This document shows positions 34,762 to 43,872 of a stretch of 64,000 nt of DNA, one piece after another (within the stretch, counting starts at the first letter, position 1; every line of letters begins with the position of its first letter). Under the pieces are notes generated by a model that worked only from the letters and a program-made list of their open reading frames with translations, did no database searches and was not told the origin of the DNA. The translations under genes were made by a program, and so were the position numbers. The stretch covers positions 1 to 64,000 of the forward strand of contig CAZTXQ010000004.1 of the NCBI GenBank assembly GCA_964617375.1, read 5' to 3'. The DNA comes from Firm-13 sp964617375. Lineage in GTDB: Bacteria; Bacillota; Clostridia; Saccharofermentanales; Saccharofermentanaceae.

Positions 34762-35697
34762 ATGCGGGATTCATTCGGGCGCGACATCGACTACTTAAGG
34801 ATTTCCGTAACGGACAGGTGCAATTACCGCTGTCTGTATTGCATGCCCGGCGAGTGTACTTCGAAATCGGAACGGGAATTAATGCCCGCCGAAGAATATA
34901 TTCGGATCGCCGGGGCAGCTGTACGTCTCGGTATACGAAAAATCCGGATCACAGGCGGAGAACCGCTGGTGCGAAGTGATCTCCTTACCATATGCCGCGG
35001 GATCTCCGCTATCCCGGAACTTCGGGAATTGTGTCTTACGACAAACGGTATGCTGCTGCCCGAAATGGCACAGGATTTGAAGGCCGCCGGCGTATCCCGG
35101 CTTAATATCAGCATTAACTCAATGAACCCCGCCAATTATGCCAAGATCACCTCCTCCGACACGCTCGAACGTGTCACGGCCGGCATCCGTGCAGCGGAAG
35201 AAGCCGGGTTCACCGGTACAAAGATTAATGTGGTCCTGATCAAGGACATGAACGACGGAGAAATTCCCGCCTTTGTCGAGCTGACGAAGGAAAAGCCGAT
35301 CACCGTTCGCTTTATTGAACTGATGCCGATGGGTCTCCTGAAAGACTGGGCCGTGAGACATTATATCTCCGCGGATAAAGTTCTCGAAGCCTGTCCGGAA
35401 CTCGTTCCGGAAGAGGGCGCCGGTGTAGCCCGGCTGTACCGTATCCCCGGATATATGGGCAGGGTCGGGCTTATACGTCCCTTGAGCCGGAATTTCTGCA
35501 GCAAATGCAGCCGTATCCGTCTTACGGCCGACGGCATGCTGAAGCCTTGCCTTCATTCGGACCGTGAGATTTCTGTGCGCGGCCTTTCGGACGGCGAACT
35601 GTCCCGCGCGATCCAAGAAGCTATACTCGTAAAACCCCCGCACAGCCGTATGGACGGGACTTTTTGCGGACGCACGATGAATGAGATCGGAGGATAA
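34762..35697 (+). CDS. moaA: GTP 3',8-cyclase
   Basis: 311 residues from ATG 34762 after GGGGGA. Radical SAM cluster CNYRCLYC (Cys20, 24, 27), the C-terminal second cluster FCSKCSRIRLTADGMLKPC and the C-terminal GG dipeptide needed for activity are all present. First step of molybdenum cofactor synthesis. Begins a tight plus-strand operon moaA-moaC-MOSC-moeA-like-mogA. Confidence 0.96.
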   Translation: MRDSFGRDIDYLRISVTDRCNYRCLYCMPGECTSKSERELMPAEEYIRIAGAAVRLGIRKIRITGGEPLVRSDLLTICRGISAIPELRELCLTTNGMLLPEMAQDLKAAGVSRLNISINSMNPANYAKITSSDTLERVTAGIRAAEEAGFTGTKINVVLIKDMNDGEIPAFVELTKEKPITVRFIELMPMGLLKDWAVRHYISADKVLEACPELVPEEGAGVARLYRIPGYMGRVGLIRPLSRNFCSKCSRIRLTADGMLKPCLHSDREISVRGLSDGELSRAIQEAILVKPPHSRMDGTFCGRTMNEIGG

Positions 35698-35699
35698 CG

Positions 35700-36179
35700 A
35701 TGGAACTTACTCATTTTAACGAATTCGGCCACGCGAAAATGGTCGACGTCACCGGTAAGGAACCGACATTCCGGACGGCAGTCGCCGCGGGGTTTGTCGC
35801 GATGACACCCGAAACCTTAGCCCTCATTACCGGGGGGCATGTCAGGAAAGGCGACGTCTTGAGTGTTGCTCAAGTCGCCGGAATCATGGCCGCCAAAAAG
35901 ACTTCCGAGCTTATCCCGATGTGTCATCCGGTCGCCGTCACGGGAGCCGATATCGTTTTCCGGACATCCGATGAACCCTGCGGCATAGAGATCGAAGCGA
36001 CAGTCAGCTGCAAGGGCGAAACCGGTGTGGAAATGGAAGCTCTGACCGCCGTTTCCGTCGCTGCCCTCACGATCTATGACATGTGCAAGGCCGTCGAACG
36101 CGGAATTCATATCGGTGATATACGCCTTCTCTCCAAATCCGGCGGGAAAAGCGGCGACTACCGTGCGGAGGGAATGTAA
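35700..36179 (+). CDS. moaC: Cyclic pyranopterin monophosphate synthase
   Basis: 159 residues, GGAGG inside the end of moaA. Family blocks MVDVTGKEPTFRTAVA, AGIMAAKKTSELIPMCHP, EATVSCKGETGVEMEALTAVSVAALTIYDMCKAV and SGGKSGDY are complete, including the catalytic Lys/His/Asp region. Second step of Mo cofactor synthesis. Confidence 0.96.
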   Translation: MELTHFNEFGHAKMVDVTGKEPTFRTAVAAGFVAMTPETLALITGGHVRKGDVLSVAQVAGIMAAKKTSELIPMCHPVAVTGADIVFRTSDEPCGIEIEATVSCKGETGVEMEALTAVSVAALTIYDMCKAVERGIHIGDIRLLSKSGGKSGDYRAEGM

Positions 36180-36629
36180 ATGCCGGAAGTAATCAGCGTC
36201 AATATCAGCGAAAAAAGAGGCACACAAAAACACGAAGTCCCGGAAATCCGGCTGGTCGCAAATTACGGTATCTCCGGCGATGCGCATGCCGGAGACTGGC
36301 ACCGGCAAGTAAGTCTTCTTGCGGATGAAAGCATCGATCAGATGCGAAAAGATCATGTATCCGGTCTCGTATCCGGAGCATTCGCCGAAAACATGATTAC
36401 CCGCGGCATAGACGTAAAGAATCTCCCCCTCAAGACCAGACTTCGCATAGGAGCGGCCTTGCTTGAAATCACGCAGATCGGCAAGGAATGTCATAACGAC
36501 TGCGAAATACGCCGTGCTGCGGGCCGCTGTGTCATGCCGACCGACGGTGTTTTCGCGAGGGTTTTGGAAGGCGGTCTCGTCAAACCCGGAGACAGTATCA
36601 CAATCGAACAGGAAACAGCCGGAGGATAG
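36180..36629 (+). CDS. MOSC domain protein
   Basis: 149 residues; its ATG directly follows the moaC stop, with GGAGGG upstream. MOSC features: DAHAGDWHRQVSLLADESID, GAFAENMITRGID, and the conserved Cys in IGKECHNDCEI. MOSC proteins carry or transfer sulfur for the Mo ligand; in this setting one cysteine could accept sulfur or selenium. Confidence 0.9.
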   Translation: MPEVISVNISEKRGTQKHEVPEIRLVANYGISGDAHAGDWHRQVSLLADESIDQMRKDHVSGLVSGAFAENMITRGIDVKNLPLKTRLRIGAALLEITQIGKECHNDCEIRRAAGRCVMPTDGVFARVLEGGLVKPGDSITIEQETAGG

Positions 36630-36633
36630 CAGT

Positions 36634-37653
36634 ATGAAAATGATTGATGTAAGAGACGCGGTCGGACAGGTGATCTGTCACGATATGACGCGCATCACAG
36701 AAAGAATAGAAAGAGACGTCCCGTTCCGCAAAGGGCACATCATACGGGAAGAAGATATACCGGTACTTCTCGCAATGGGGAAAGAACACATCTACGTGTG
36801 GGAGCTGCACGAAGGATTTCTTCACGAAAACGATGCCGCCATGCTTCTTTACAAAATCACGGCCAATAGCGGCATGTCGGCATCTGAAGTCAAGGAAGGA
36901 AAAATCGAGCTCTTTGCTGAGCATGACGGCCTCTTCCTGTCGGATACCGGGCGTCTTCGGGACATCAATTCGATCGATGACATCTGTATTGCCGCACGGC
37001 ACAATCATTCGGCAGTCAGGAAGGGCGACAAACTCGCCGGAATGCGGGTAATCCCGCTCGTAGTCAACGAATCGCACCTGACCCTGGCCGAGACAATCGC
37101 GGGCGGCGAACCGCTTTTTCAGCTCCTCCCCTATCGCCTTCATAAAGCAGGCGTCATTACGACGGGAAGCGAAGTGTTGTCCGGGCGCATCACCGATTCC
37201 TTTACGCCCGTACTCGTAAAGAAACTCAACGAATACGGTATCGAAATGTCGGAGCATATCACGGTCGGCGACAAGATGGAGGATATCCTCGCAGCCATCG
37301 AAAAAATGCGCGCTTCGGACGTACAAATGATTCTTCTGACCGGCGGAATGAGCGTTGATCCCGACGATATGACGCCGGGCGCGATCAGGAAGAGCGGCGC
37401 TCGGATCGTCACCTACGGCGCACCGGTTTTTCCGGGCGCGATGCTTCTCGTTGGATACTACCCCGAAGGAACTCCCGTCCTGGGTCTTCCCGGCTGCGTA
37501 ATGTATGCCAAAGCCACGGTTTTTGATCTGATTTTACCCAGAGTCGCCGCCGGTGAAGCCGTTTCAAAATCCGACATCGTCTCACTTGGAGACGGCGGAC
37601 TCTGTCTCGGCTGCGATCCGTGTCATTATCCGATATGCCCTTTCGGCCGCTAA
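36634..37653 (+). CDS. MoeA-like molybdopterin-binding protein with Cys-rich tail
   Basis: 339 residues from ATG 36634 with GGAGG in place. The middle (170-310) is a MoCF/MoeA-type molybdopterin-binding domain (GVITTGSEVLSGRITD, ILLTGGMSVDPDDMTPGAIRKSG, GAPVFPGAMLLVGYY, GLPGCVMYAKATVFDLILPR). The N-terminal part differs from classic MoeA. It ends in CLGCDPCHYPICPFG, four cysteines likely to bind a metal. Probably the molybdate insertion step for the hydroxylase cofactor. Confidence 0.87.
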   Translation: MKMIDVRDAVGQVICHDMTRITERIERDVPFRKGHIIREEDIPVLLAMGKEHIYVWELHEGFLHENDAAMLLYKITANSGMSASEVKEGKIELFAEHDGLFLSDTGRLRDINSIDDICIAARHNHSAVRKGDKLAGMRVIPLVVNESHLTLAETIAGGEPLFQLLPYRLHKAGVITTGSEVLSGRITDSFTPVLVKKLNEYGIEMSEHITVGDKMEDILAAIEKMRASDVQMILLTGGMSVDPDDMTPGAIRKSGARIVTYGAPVFPGAMLLVGYYPEGTPVLGLPGCVMYAKATVFDLILPRVAAGEAVSKSDIVSLGDGGLCLGCDPCHYPICPFGR

Positions 37654-37730
37654 GGCCGCAAATAGCAAGACGACAGAATCCGAATGTGAATCCGCCCGCG
37701 TGAAAACGCCCTTTGAAAGGAGCTCCCGAT

Positions 37731-38228
37731 ATGTTTACAGCAGCTGTCATCACCGTAAGCGACCGAAGTTTTCGCGGGGAAAGAACCGACGGTTCCGGCC
37801 CGCAAGTCGCTTCAATCTTAAGGAATGCGGGATTTGATGTAACAATCACCGATACGGTCCCCGACGAGATAGCGCTTATCTCTGCGGCGATTATCCATGC
37901 GGCCGACGATCTCGACACAGCGCTGATCGTAACGACGGGAGGCACGGGTCTGGCCCCTCGGGATGTCACGCCCGAGGCGACTCTGGCTGTCTGCGAACGA
38001 CTTGTACCGGGAATTCCGGAGGTCATGCGCATGAGAGGACTTGCCCACACCGAACGCGCAATGCTGTCGCGCGGAGTTGCCGGAATCCGGAAATGTTCCC
38101 TGGTTATCAATTTGCCCGGAAGTCCCAAAGCTGCGTCCGAGAACCTGGAAGCAGTCGCGGATGCTCTTGAACACGCGCTCCTGATGCTGCGCAAAGAACC
38201 CTCGGATTGTGCGTCTCTTGCTCCGTAA
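37731..38228 (+). CDS. Molybdopterin adenylyltransferase (MogA/MoaB)
   Basis: 165 residues from ATG 37731, preceded by AAGGAG. VITVSDRSFRGERTDGSGP, VTTGGTGLAPRDVTPEAT and INLPGSPKAASENL are the family motifs. It activates molybdopterin by adenylation before Mo insertion. Last gene of the Mo operon; moaD, moaE and moeB are not in the window. Confidence 0.93.
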   Translation: MFTAAVITVSDRSFRGERTDGSGPQVASILRNAGFDVTITDTVPDEIALISAAIIHAADDLDTALIVTTGGTGLAPRDVTPEATLAVCERLVPGIPEVMRMRGLAHTERAMLSRGVAGIRKCSLVINLPGSPKAASENLEAVADALEHALLMLRKEPSDCASLAP

Positions 38229-38283
38229 TAACGGATACCGGGAAATTTCTCGTCACTTCGGGGTCCCGTGATAGTCGATTTTC

Positions 38284-38292
38284 TGGTATAAT
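38284..38292 (+). promoter_or_regulatory. Extended -10 promoter of the CarD-like gene
   Basis: TGGTATAAT (TG-n-TATAAT), about 103 bases before the CarD-like ATG. No convincing -35. Confidence 0.5.
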
Positions 38293-38394
38293 AGTAATAC
38301 ACCTTGCGCTAATTCAAAGCAGTTGCGACTTGAGGCATGCGCCTCAAGCATCAATGTGCCCGTGTTCTTTGCTCAAAGAGAGAGGATTCTTTTC

Positions 38395-38916
38395 ATGTCA
38401 TCTTCCGTATTTCACATCAATGATTATATGATCTATGGCGGCAGCGGGGTCTGCGTTGTAGAGGATATTTGTGTCCCCGAGATCAAGGGACTCGACCCCA
38501 CCAAAGAATACTATATTTTAAGGCCGATTTACGATAACGGCGGAACAATCTTTTCCCCGGTCGACAACACCAGAAATGTCATGAGACGCCTGATCACCAA
38601 GGACGAAGTTACGAATCTTTGGGAGAAGCTTGCCGCGACTTCCATCCTTTGGAACGCCACCGAGAAGATTCAGGAGAATGATTTTCTTAACGTCATCCGC
38701 ACATACGACCCATTTGACTGGGCCTGTATTATTAAGACGCTTCATGAGCGTGTCGAGACCAGGACCCGTCAGAAGAAGTCCATCGGCGAGACCGATAAGC
38801 GCTTCCTTCGCATGACCGAGGACCTCCTGTACGGAGAGCTCGCCATCGCACTCGACATTCCCAAGGATCAGGTCGGAACCTATTTTTCGGAGAGGCTGCG
38901 CGAAGGTACGGTATAA
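38395..38916 (+). CDS. CarD/CdnL-type RNA polymerase-binding regulator
   Basis: 173 residues from ATG 38395 (AGAGGA upstream). The first 60 residues form the CarD/TRCF RNA-polymerase interaction domain (FHINDYMIYGGSGVCVVEDI, KEYYILRPIYDNGGTIFSPVDN), followed by the helical DNA-binding domain. CarD proteins stabilise open complexes at housekeeping promoters. The stop overlaps the start region of the damaged flavin reductase gene. Confidence 0.9.
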   Translation: MSSSVFHINDYMIYGGSGVCVVEDICVPEIKGLDPTKEYYILRPIYDNGGTIFSPVDNTRNVMRRLITKDEVTNLWEKLAATSILWNATEKIQENDFLNVIRTYDPFDWACIIKTLHERVETRTRQKKSIGETDKRFLRMTEDLLYGELAIALDIPKDQVGTYFSERLREGTV

Positions 38917-39558
38917 AGATTGAACTTGATGCTGAACGGCCTGAGAATTTCCGGGTCGAATGGGACGGTCAGTATGACATTTTTTCTTATCTGGAATTTG
39001 CCTGTTCGGTACCGTCACCGATGTTTCTCGTCACTACGCGAAAAGAAAACGGACTCCCTAATGCCGCGATGCAGGCATGGAGCTGCTTCGGCGGCGATTC
39101 CGGCGGTTACTTCGCGGTGATGCAGGGCGTCATGCAGCGTACGCACACATATACGAATATTCTGCGCGAAAAGGAATTCTGCATCAACTTTCTCGCGCCG
39201 CAATACTACGATAATTGCAGGGAAACCGTTTTTAAGAACGACAACCAAGCCGACGAAATTGCAATTGGCGGCATGACCGCCGAACCTTCATCGGCAATTG
39301 GCGCACCGCGCATCCGCGAAGCATTCCTTACCATGGAATGTACGCTCGAATCCCATACCGACCTCTCCGGAGCCGGCATCAATTCGATGATTGTCGGTCG
39401 CGTCCGTCATGTCTCGGTCGACAGCAATCACGGCAGTATCGCGAACATCTGCAGCCCGAACGCCTTCATGTACAACGTTCACTCCCCCAAAGGATGCGCA
39501 AACCGGACTCGGAGAGACATCGGCCGTCGCCGCACTTTCCTTTTTACGGGAAGGGTAA
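38913..39558 (+). pseudogene. Flavin reductase family gene, start codon lost and frameshifted
   Basis: The expected N-terminus (K-I-E-L-D-A-E-R-P-E-N-F) begins at 38916, but the preceding codon is ATA (38913) where ATG is expected; GAAGG sits 6 bases upstream. No in-frame ATG, GTG or TTG lies upstream to 38823 or between there and 39021. ATA overlaps the CarD stop as ATAA; a single G-to-A change from ATGA would explain it. Near the end the frame breaks: at the five C (39484-39488) one base too many shifts out of frame; removing it restores HSPKDAQTGLGETSAVAAL and a stop at 39556-39558, the normal family C-terminus. The rest (VTTRKENGLPN, WSCFGGDSGGYFAV, MECTLESHTDLSG) is an FMN-binding flavin reductase-like fold. 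Confidence 0.75.
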
Positions 39559-39578
39559 ACCGCTTTTCCGTTCAGGCT

Positions 39579-40019
39579 TTACGTGCGTTCCTCAATCATG
39601 GTTTCCGCCAGAATCACGGCATCCGAAACCATTTTGGGACAAACGGATGAAAACAATCCCTTGCTTTTCAGAATTTCCAAATCTTCCGGCACCGAGAGAT
39701 TATATCCAAGAAGCTCGCGGCATAGAATCGAGCCGTTCTTCCCGATAAACCGGCGCTCAAACTCGAGTGCCAGCGCATTGGACCTTGCTTTCGCGTCCGG
39801 GTCGTCCGGAGCATCATAACCGCAGTACAGACCGATCGCCATAAGTGCGCCCGTTACCGCTCCGCGCACCTCGCCGCATCTCATTCCGCCGCCGAAGCAT
39901 GACGCGATACGAAACGCCTGATTCCGGTCGAGACCGGTATCCTCTGTCAGCGCAGCGAATGCGGACTGTGCACAGTTCATCCCGCTGTTGAACATTTGGA
40001 CGGCTTCATTTTCGCGCAT
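39579..40019 (-). CDS. C_GCAxxG_C_C family redox protein
   Basis: 146 residues with GAGG before the ATG. The defining cysteines are visible: N-C-A-Q-S near 16, ASCFGGGMRCGEVRGAVTGALMAIG, then ILCRELLG and SSVCPKMV. Proteins of this family are small, mostly helical and found in anaerobes; a role in redox or metal handling is suspected but unproven. It runs towards the flavin reductase remnant. Confidence 0.88.
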   Translation of the reverse strand: MRENEAVQMFNSGMNCAQSAFAALTEDTGLDRNQAFRIASCFGGGMRCGEVRGAVTGALMAIGLYCGYDAPDDPDAKARSNALALEFERRFIGKNGSILCRELLGYNLSVPEDLEILKSKGLFSSVCPKMVSDAVILAETMIEERT

Positions 40020-40068
40020 ATAAATTACCTCGCTTGTTATTTTTTATTATTCTACATGATTTTGAATC

Positions 40069-40452
40069 TCACGGCGTATCCGGCCGGTTCTTCTCCCTGT
40101 ATTTTTCGATCTGATCCCGGTCTTCGATTTCCAGTTCTTTTGTGCCGCCCATAGACTCCAGGTGGTGGCGGAATTCATGCTTTAAGGTGTGTACAATCCG
40201 TTCCCGGAGAAGATTCTCATCGAGATTCCCGTACGTTCGTATAAAACTGCCGTAGTATATGGCGATATTCCGTCCCATAACAGAATCATAGTGATACTCA
40301 CCAAGAATATAGAGATCGCCATGTACGGCCTCAGGATGTATTTTCCATTCCGGAAGCAGCCGGATACCGCCATTTAAATCGTCAAAAAAGTCGGGCGGCA
40401 TTTCGTCTGCCGCCTCGCTTAAGATTCTATTAAACTCGGCGAGGGAAATCAT
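40069..40452 (-). CDS. Small metallopeptidase-like protein
   Basis: 127 residues. The HExxH zinc motif HEFRHHLESMGG near position 92 and the blocks DDLNGGIRLLPE and LGEYHYDSVMGRNIAIYYGSF identify the metallopeptidase family once called DUF1025 (MMP-like). Substrate unknown. The start lies 23 bases inside the end of the response regulator gene, so it is co-transcribed with the sensor pair and NRPS. Confidence 0.82.
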   Translation of the reverse strand: MISLAEFNRILSEAADEMPPDFFDDLNGGIRLLPEWKIHPEAVHGDLYILGEYHYDSVMGRNIAIYYGSFIRTYGNLDENLLRERIVHTLKHEFRHHLESMGGTKELEIEDRDQIEKYREKNRPDTP

Positions 40453-41998
40453 ACGACTCGGAGCTCTCTTTCGTAAAATCGATCGGGGGTACGGTATTAT
40501 CCAGACTCTCCATCTCTTTCATGATCGTATCCATCTGATCGACGACCACCCGTATAAATATCTCGACCACTTCCTGGTCAAACTGAACTCCGGCACCGCG
40601 AATTAACTGCTCACGGGCATGGGATATGTCCAGCTTCGAACGGTATCGGCGATTGGATGTCATTGCGTCAAACGCGTCCGAAACGGACAGGATTTTCGCG
40701 AGAAACGGAATCTGGTCTCCCTTGATGCCTTCGGGATATCCGGTGCCGTTCACCCATTCATGATGATAAAGGACAAGCGGAACCACCCCCGTGAACATAG
40801 AGAGCGCCGACAGTATATGGGCGCCTTTCAGGGGATGCTTTTTGATGATATCGTACTCATCCGAAGTAAGCTTCACACTCTTCTTCAGTATATCGTCGGC
40901 CGTTCCGATTTTTCCGATATCGTGGAAGATACCGGCCGTTCTCAGCAATTCCAGTTCATCCTCGGTCAAGCCAATGGCCTCTCCGACCTTTTGCGAAAAG
41001 AAAGCGACCCGGTCTGAGTGTCCGCAGGTATATTCGTCCTTCGCGTCAACCGTCAGGCGCAGCGCCTCGATGGTATCGACGTACGTCTTCTTCAGATCCG
41101 AATAGGTTCTTAACAGCTCCTCGTTCTTCGTGTTTACCAGCGAATGCAGGAAGGCGTTGTTCAGAGCGGAAGCCGCCTGATTCGCATAGATCTCCAGAAG
41201 CTTAAGCTCGGATTCGAACTCCGTGCTCTCGATATAAATCACACCCAGAGTCTGCTTGTATTCATTGATCAGCGGGAAAATAACGCCTGTTTCCAGCTTC
41301 TCGATTTTCCGGTTCGTACGGGCATATCCGATCTTCTCCATCAGTTCCGGATCGAGAAGCGGTACAAAGTCCTCGATGCTTGTGTTGTAAATGCCGATGC
41401 CCTTGAAAATACTCTTGTGATTGTTGTCGAGGCTTTCCGTACCGTCAACAAGAATGAATGCGTTTTTGCTGTTTACAAATCGCATGACCTCGATCAGTAT
41501 GCCTTCGAGAATACTGCCGATTGGCTGAAGCTGATAGATCTTCGGTACTGCTTCAAGAATCTTGTTAAGACCGTCCTGAAAGCGCTTAATCGTACGGACC
41601 TGCATAATGGATTTAATGGCTGACTCGACAAGAAGAATAAGCTGATCAAATTTGTCGCTCTTCTCACAGTATCCCTGGATTTCAAGTGCCCGGATTGTTT
41701 CAAGAGGCGGAGCCATATCTTTATATCCTGTGAGAAGCAGGATATAGAGTTCCTGATTGAATTCCCGGATTTTGGCGACCACTTTATCACCGTTGATCGG
41801 TTCCATCATGAAATCCAGGATAAGAAGATCGTAATGCTCCGCACGAATCAACTCGATGGCATCGAGTGGCGAAGTTATTCCCTTAACATAATACCCGCTG
41901 CGGCCCAATACGACCGACAATGAATCGATAATCCCTGTCTCGTCATCCAGGACAAGAATCTTGTATTGGGACAGTGTCTCCGGTTTCTTCCTTCTCAT
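40430..41998 (-). CDS. Response regulator with GAF and HD-GYP domains
   Basis: 522 residues. REC domain at 10-130 with phospho-acceptor Asp62 (LLILDFMM) and LLLTGYKD; a GAF-like domain at about 160-300; an HD-GYP phosphodiesterase at about 325-490 with FHDIGKIG and HHEWVNGTGYP. The last reads N where HHExxDGxGYP has D, so activity should be checked. HD-GYP enzymes linearise c-di-GMP to GMP/pGpG. It follows the histidine kinase by 18 bases, making an obvious pair in which signal reception would change c-di-GMP. Confidence 0.9.
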   Translation of the reverse strand: MRRKKPETLSQYKILVLDDETGIIDSLSVVLGRSGYYVKGITSPLDAIELIRAEHYDLLILDFMMEPINGDKVVAKIREFNQELYILLLTGYKDMAPPLETIRALEIQGYCEKSDKFDQLILLVESAIKSIMQVRTIKRFQDGLNKILEAVPKIYQLQPIGSILEGILIEVMRFVNSKNAFILVDGTESLDNNHKSIFKGIGIYNTSIEDFVPLLDPELMEKIGYARTNRKIEKLETGVIFPLINEYKQTLGVIYIESTEFESELKLLEIYANQAASALNNAFLHSLVNTKNEELLRTYSDLKKTYVDTIEALRLTVDAKDEYTCGHSDRVAFFSQKVGEAIGLTEDELELLRTAGIFHDIGKIGTADDILKKSVKLTSDEYDIIKKHPLKGAHILSALSMFTGVVPLVLYHHEWVNGTGYPEGIKGDQIPFLAKILSVSDAFDAMTSNRRYRSKLDISHAREQLIRGAGVQFDQEVVEIFIRVVVDQMDTIMKEMESLDNTVPPIDFTKESSESYDFPRRV

Positions 41999-42016
41999 TG
42001 ATGTCCTCCCGCAAAT

Positions 42017-43828
42017 TTATGCAAACGGAATTAATATATAAAACGTCGTACCCGAACCTTCCACCGATTCAAACCACATGTCTCCGCCAAACTTACCTAC
42101 GATATTCGAATACGACATATAAAGTCCAAGTCCTGTGCCCTGTTTCGCTTTCGTCGTAATCATTTCTTTAAACAATTTCTGTTTTACTTCATCCTTCATG
42201 CCACATCCGTAATCACGAACCGACAGCAATAACTTACCCTTGTCATTGGTCAGAATCAGATCAACAGTCCCCTCCTTGCCTTCATACGCATCGATGGCAT
42301 TGTTGATCAAATTATTCACAATTTGGACAAGACTGTTCACTTCCCCCTTTATCATAGTCGATTTTTCCATTTCACAAACTACATTTAGTTTACAACCATA
42401 TTTTTTTAGTTCGTGATTCATCAAAATATCGATTCTTTTTAAGAGTTCATTGATTTCAAACTGATCGGTAGTCGTTGCCGTCAGCTGTACGGCCTGCCCC
42501 TTAACCGTAGAGATAATGTCCGACATATAAGCGCAGTACTGATTGATTTTCTCGGTCCATCCGCGCATTTCCCGCGTAATTTCATGATAATCCTCTCTGT
42601 CAACCTGCGGGTCATCTACGGAGTCATCTATCTCCCTGATCAAATCCATAAGACCTTCGACGGCACCGGAGACCGACATAATCGGAGTTTTCAGGTTATG
42701 CGCAATTCCTCCGACCATTTGTCCCAGACTTGCCAGATGCTCCCTCTCGATCAGTTGCGTCTGCGTATGTTTGACTAATTCAAAAGACTTCTTCAGATCG
42801 GTTATATCCTTAATAAGTATAATCATTCCGTCATATCTTTTGTCTTTAATGATCGGTGTTATTTCAATAGAAAAGATAACGTCGATATCCTTATACTGCA
42901 TCTCTTCTTCGCAGAACGCGGATTTCTTATCCATCCCGGCCTGAATGAACGCTGTTTTTAATGGTTCAAGCCGGTCCGGCGCATACTTTTCTATCTGTTC
43001 GATAAAAGTCCAGATTCCGGTTTTTCGTTTGATGTCGACAAATCCGGAAAAATGGGTGATAAACGCCTTATTGTAATCCACAATGCTGTGATCGCTGTTC
43101 AGAACGAGATAACTGTCAGAAATGTGGTCGACAATCGTTTGGACCGCAATAGGGAGTACATTCAGAAAGTCGTATTTTATAATGGCAAGGGCAAAGCAGA
43201 TTGCAGCAACCGTAAAGGAAATGGGTTCAAAGTACATGGAAAAGGTGGCAATCTTCGTCACAAAGGCGAGATCCACCGTGAGTGGAACGACGATCCCGAT
43301 CGCTATCAGAACGGACTGTCTGGAAAAGAAACCCGCATTCTTAATCGAAAAGAAAATCAGATAGAACAAACCGATCAGTATGAGCGGATATGCATAAAGA
43401 GACTGAAGATTGTGAAGCGGCCCGCTTAGCAATTCACTGTTGATCAGCGAATAATTTTTGAAATACAACCGATGATAGTCGTTGGTCCAGATGGCCGCCA
43501 TGTTGAGGATCGGGAAAATGAGTGTCAGATAATTCAGTCGATTGATCTTTTCGCCGGCCGAAAACGATCGACCCAGAAGATATACAAACACGGAGACAAA
43601 TCCGACCGCCGAGAAATAAACATTGGTAAAAAACATGCCCTCGTAGTGAAACAGAGAAACGGCATACGATTCCGTCAGCATACCCGTGCACCAGCTGAAG
43701 ATGCTTGCGATCAGCGCGATCGAAATGATATGAATCTCTCTTTTCCGGTGCATTCCGACAATCATGAAAAGTGTAATTCCGGTTGTCAAAGCCGAAATAT
43801 GCAGCAGAACAAATGCCAAATCCTCCAT
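42017..43828 (-). CDS. 7TM-PAS sensor histidine kinase
   Basis: 603 residues. Seven predicted helices (about 5-25, 35-52, 65-88, 98-118, 140-162, 172-190, 200-220) form the 7TM sensor type found in KinB-like kinases; a PAS domain at 225-345 (DSYLVLNSDHSIVDYNKAF); H-box GGIAHNLKTP with His377; N-box NNLINNAIDAY, G1 DYGCGM and G2 GTGLGLYM. Membrane-bound sensing of a small or lipophilic ligand is likely. The start is 44 bases after the NRPS stop on the same strand, so it is probably translated from the NRPS transcript. Confidence 0.9.
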   Translation of the reverse strand: MEDLAFVLLHISALTTGITLFMIVGMHRKREIHIISIALIASIFSWCTGMLTESYAVSLFHYEGMFFTNVYFSAVGFVSVFVYLLGRSFSAGEKINRLNYLTLIFPILNMAAIWTNDYHRLYFKNYSLINSELLSGPLHNLQSLYAYPLILIGLFYLIFFSIKNAGFFSRQSVLIAIGIVVPLTVDLAFVTKIATFSMYFEPISFTVAAICFALAIIKYDFLNVLPIAVQTIVDHISDSYLVLNSDHSIVDYNKAFITHFSGFVDIKRKTGIWTFIEQIEKYAPDRLEPLKTAFIQAGMDKKSAFCEEEMQYKDIDVIFSIEITPIIKDKRYDGMIILIKDITDLKKSFELVKHTQTQLIEREHLASLGQMVGGIAHNLKTPIMSVSGAVEGLMDLIREIDDSVDDPQVDREDYHEITREMRGWTEKINQYCAYMSDIISTVKGQAVQLTATTTDQFEINELLKRIDILMNHELKKYGCKLNVVCEMEKSTMIKGEVNSLVQIVNNLINNAIDAYEGKEGTVDLILTNDKGKLLLSVRDYGCGMKDEVKQKLFKEMITTKAKQGTGLGLYMSYSNIVGKFGGDMWFESVEGSGTTFYILIPFA

Positions 43829-43872
43829 TTAAGGGCCTCCTCCCGAGCTGATTGTCCCTTTGCGGGACCGGT

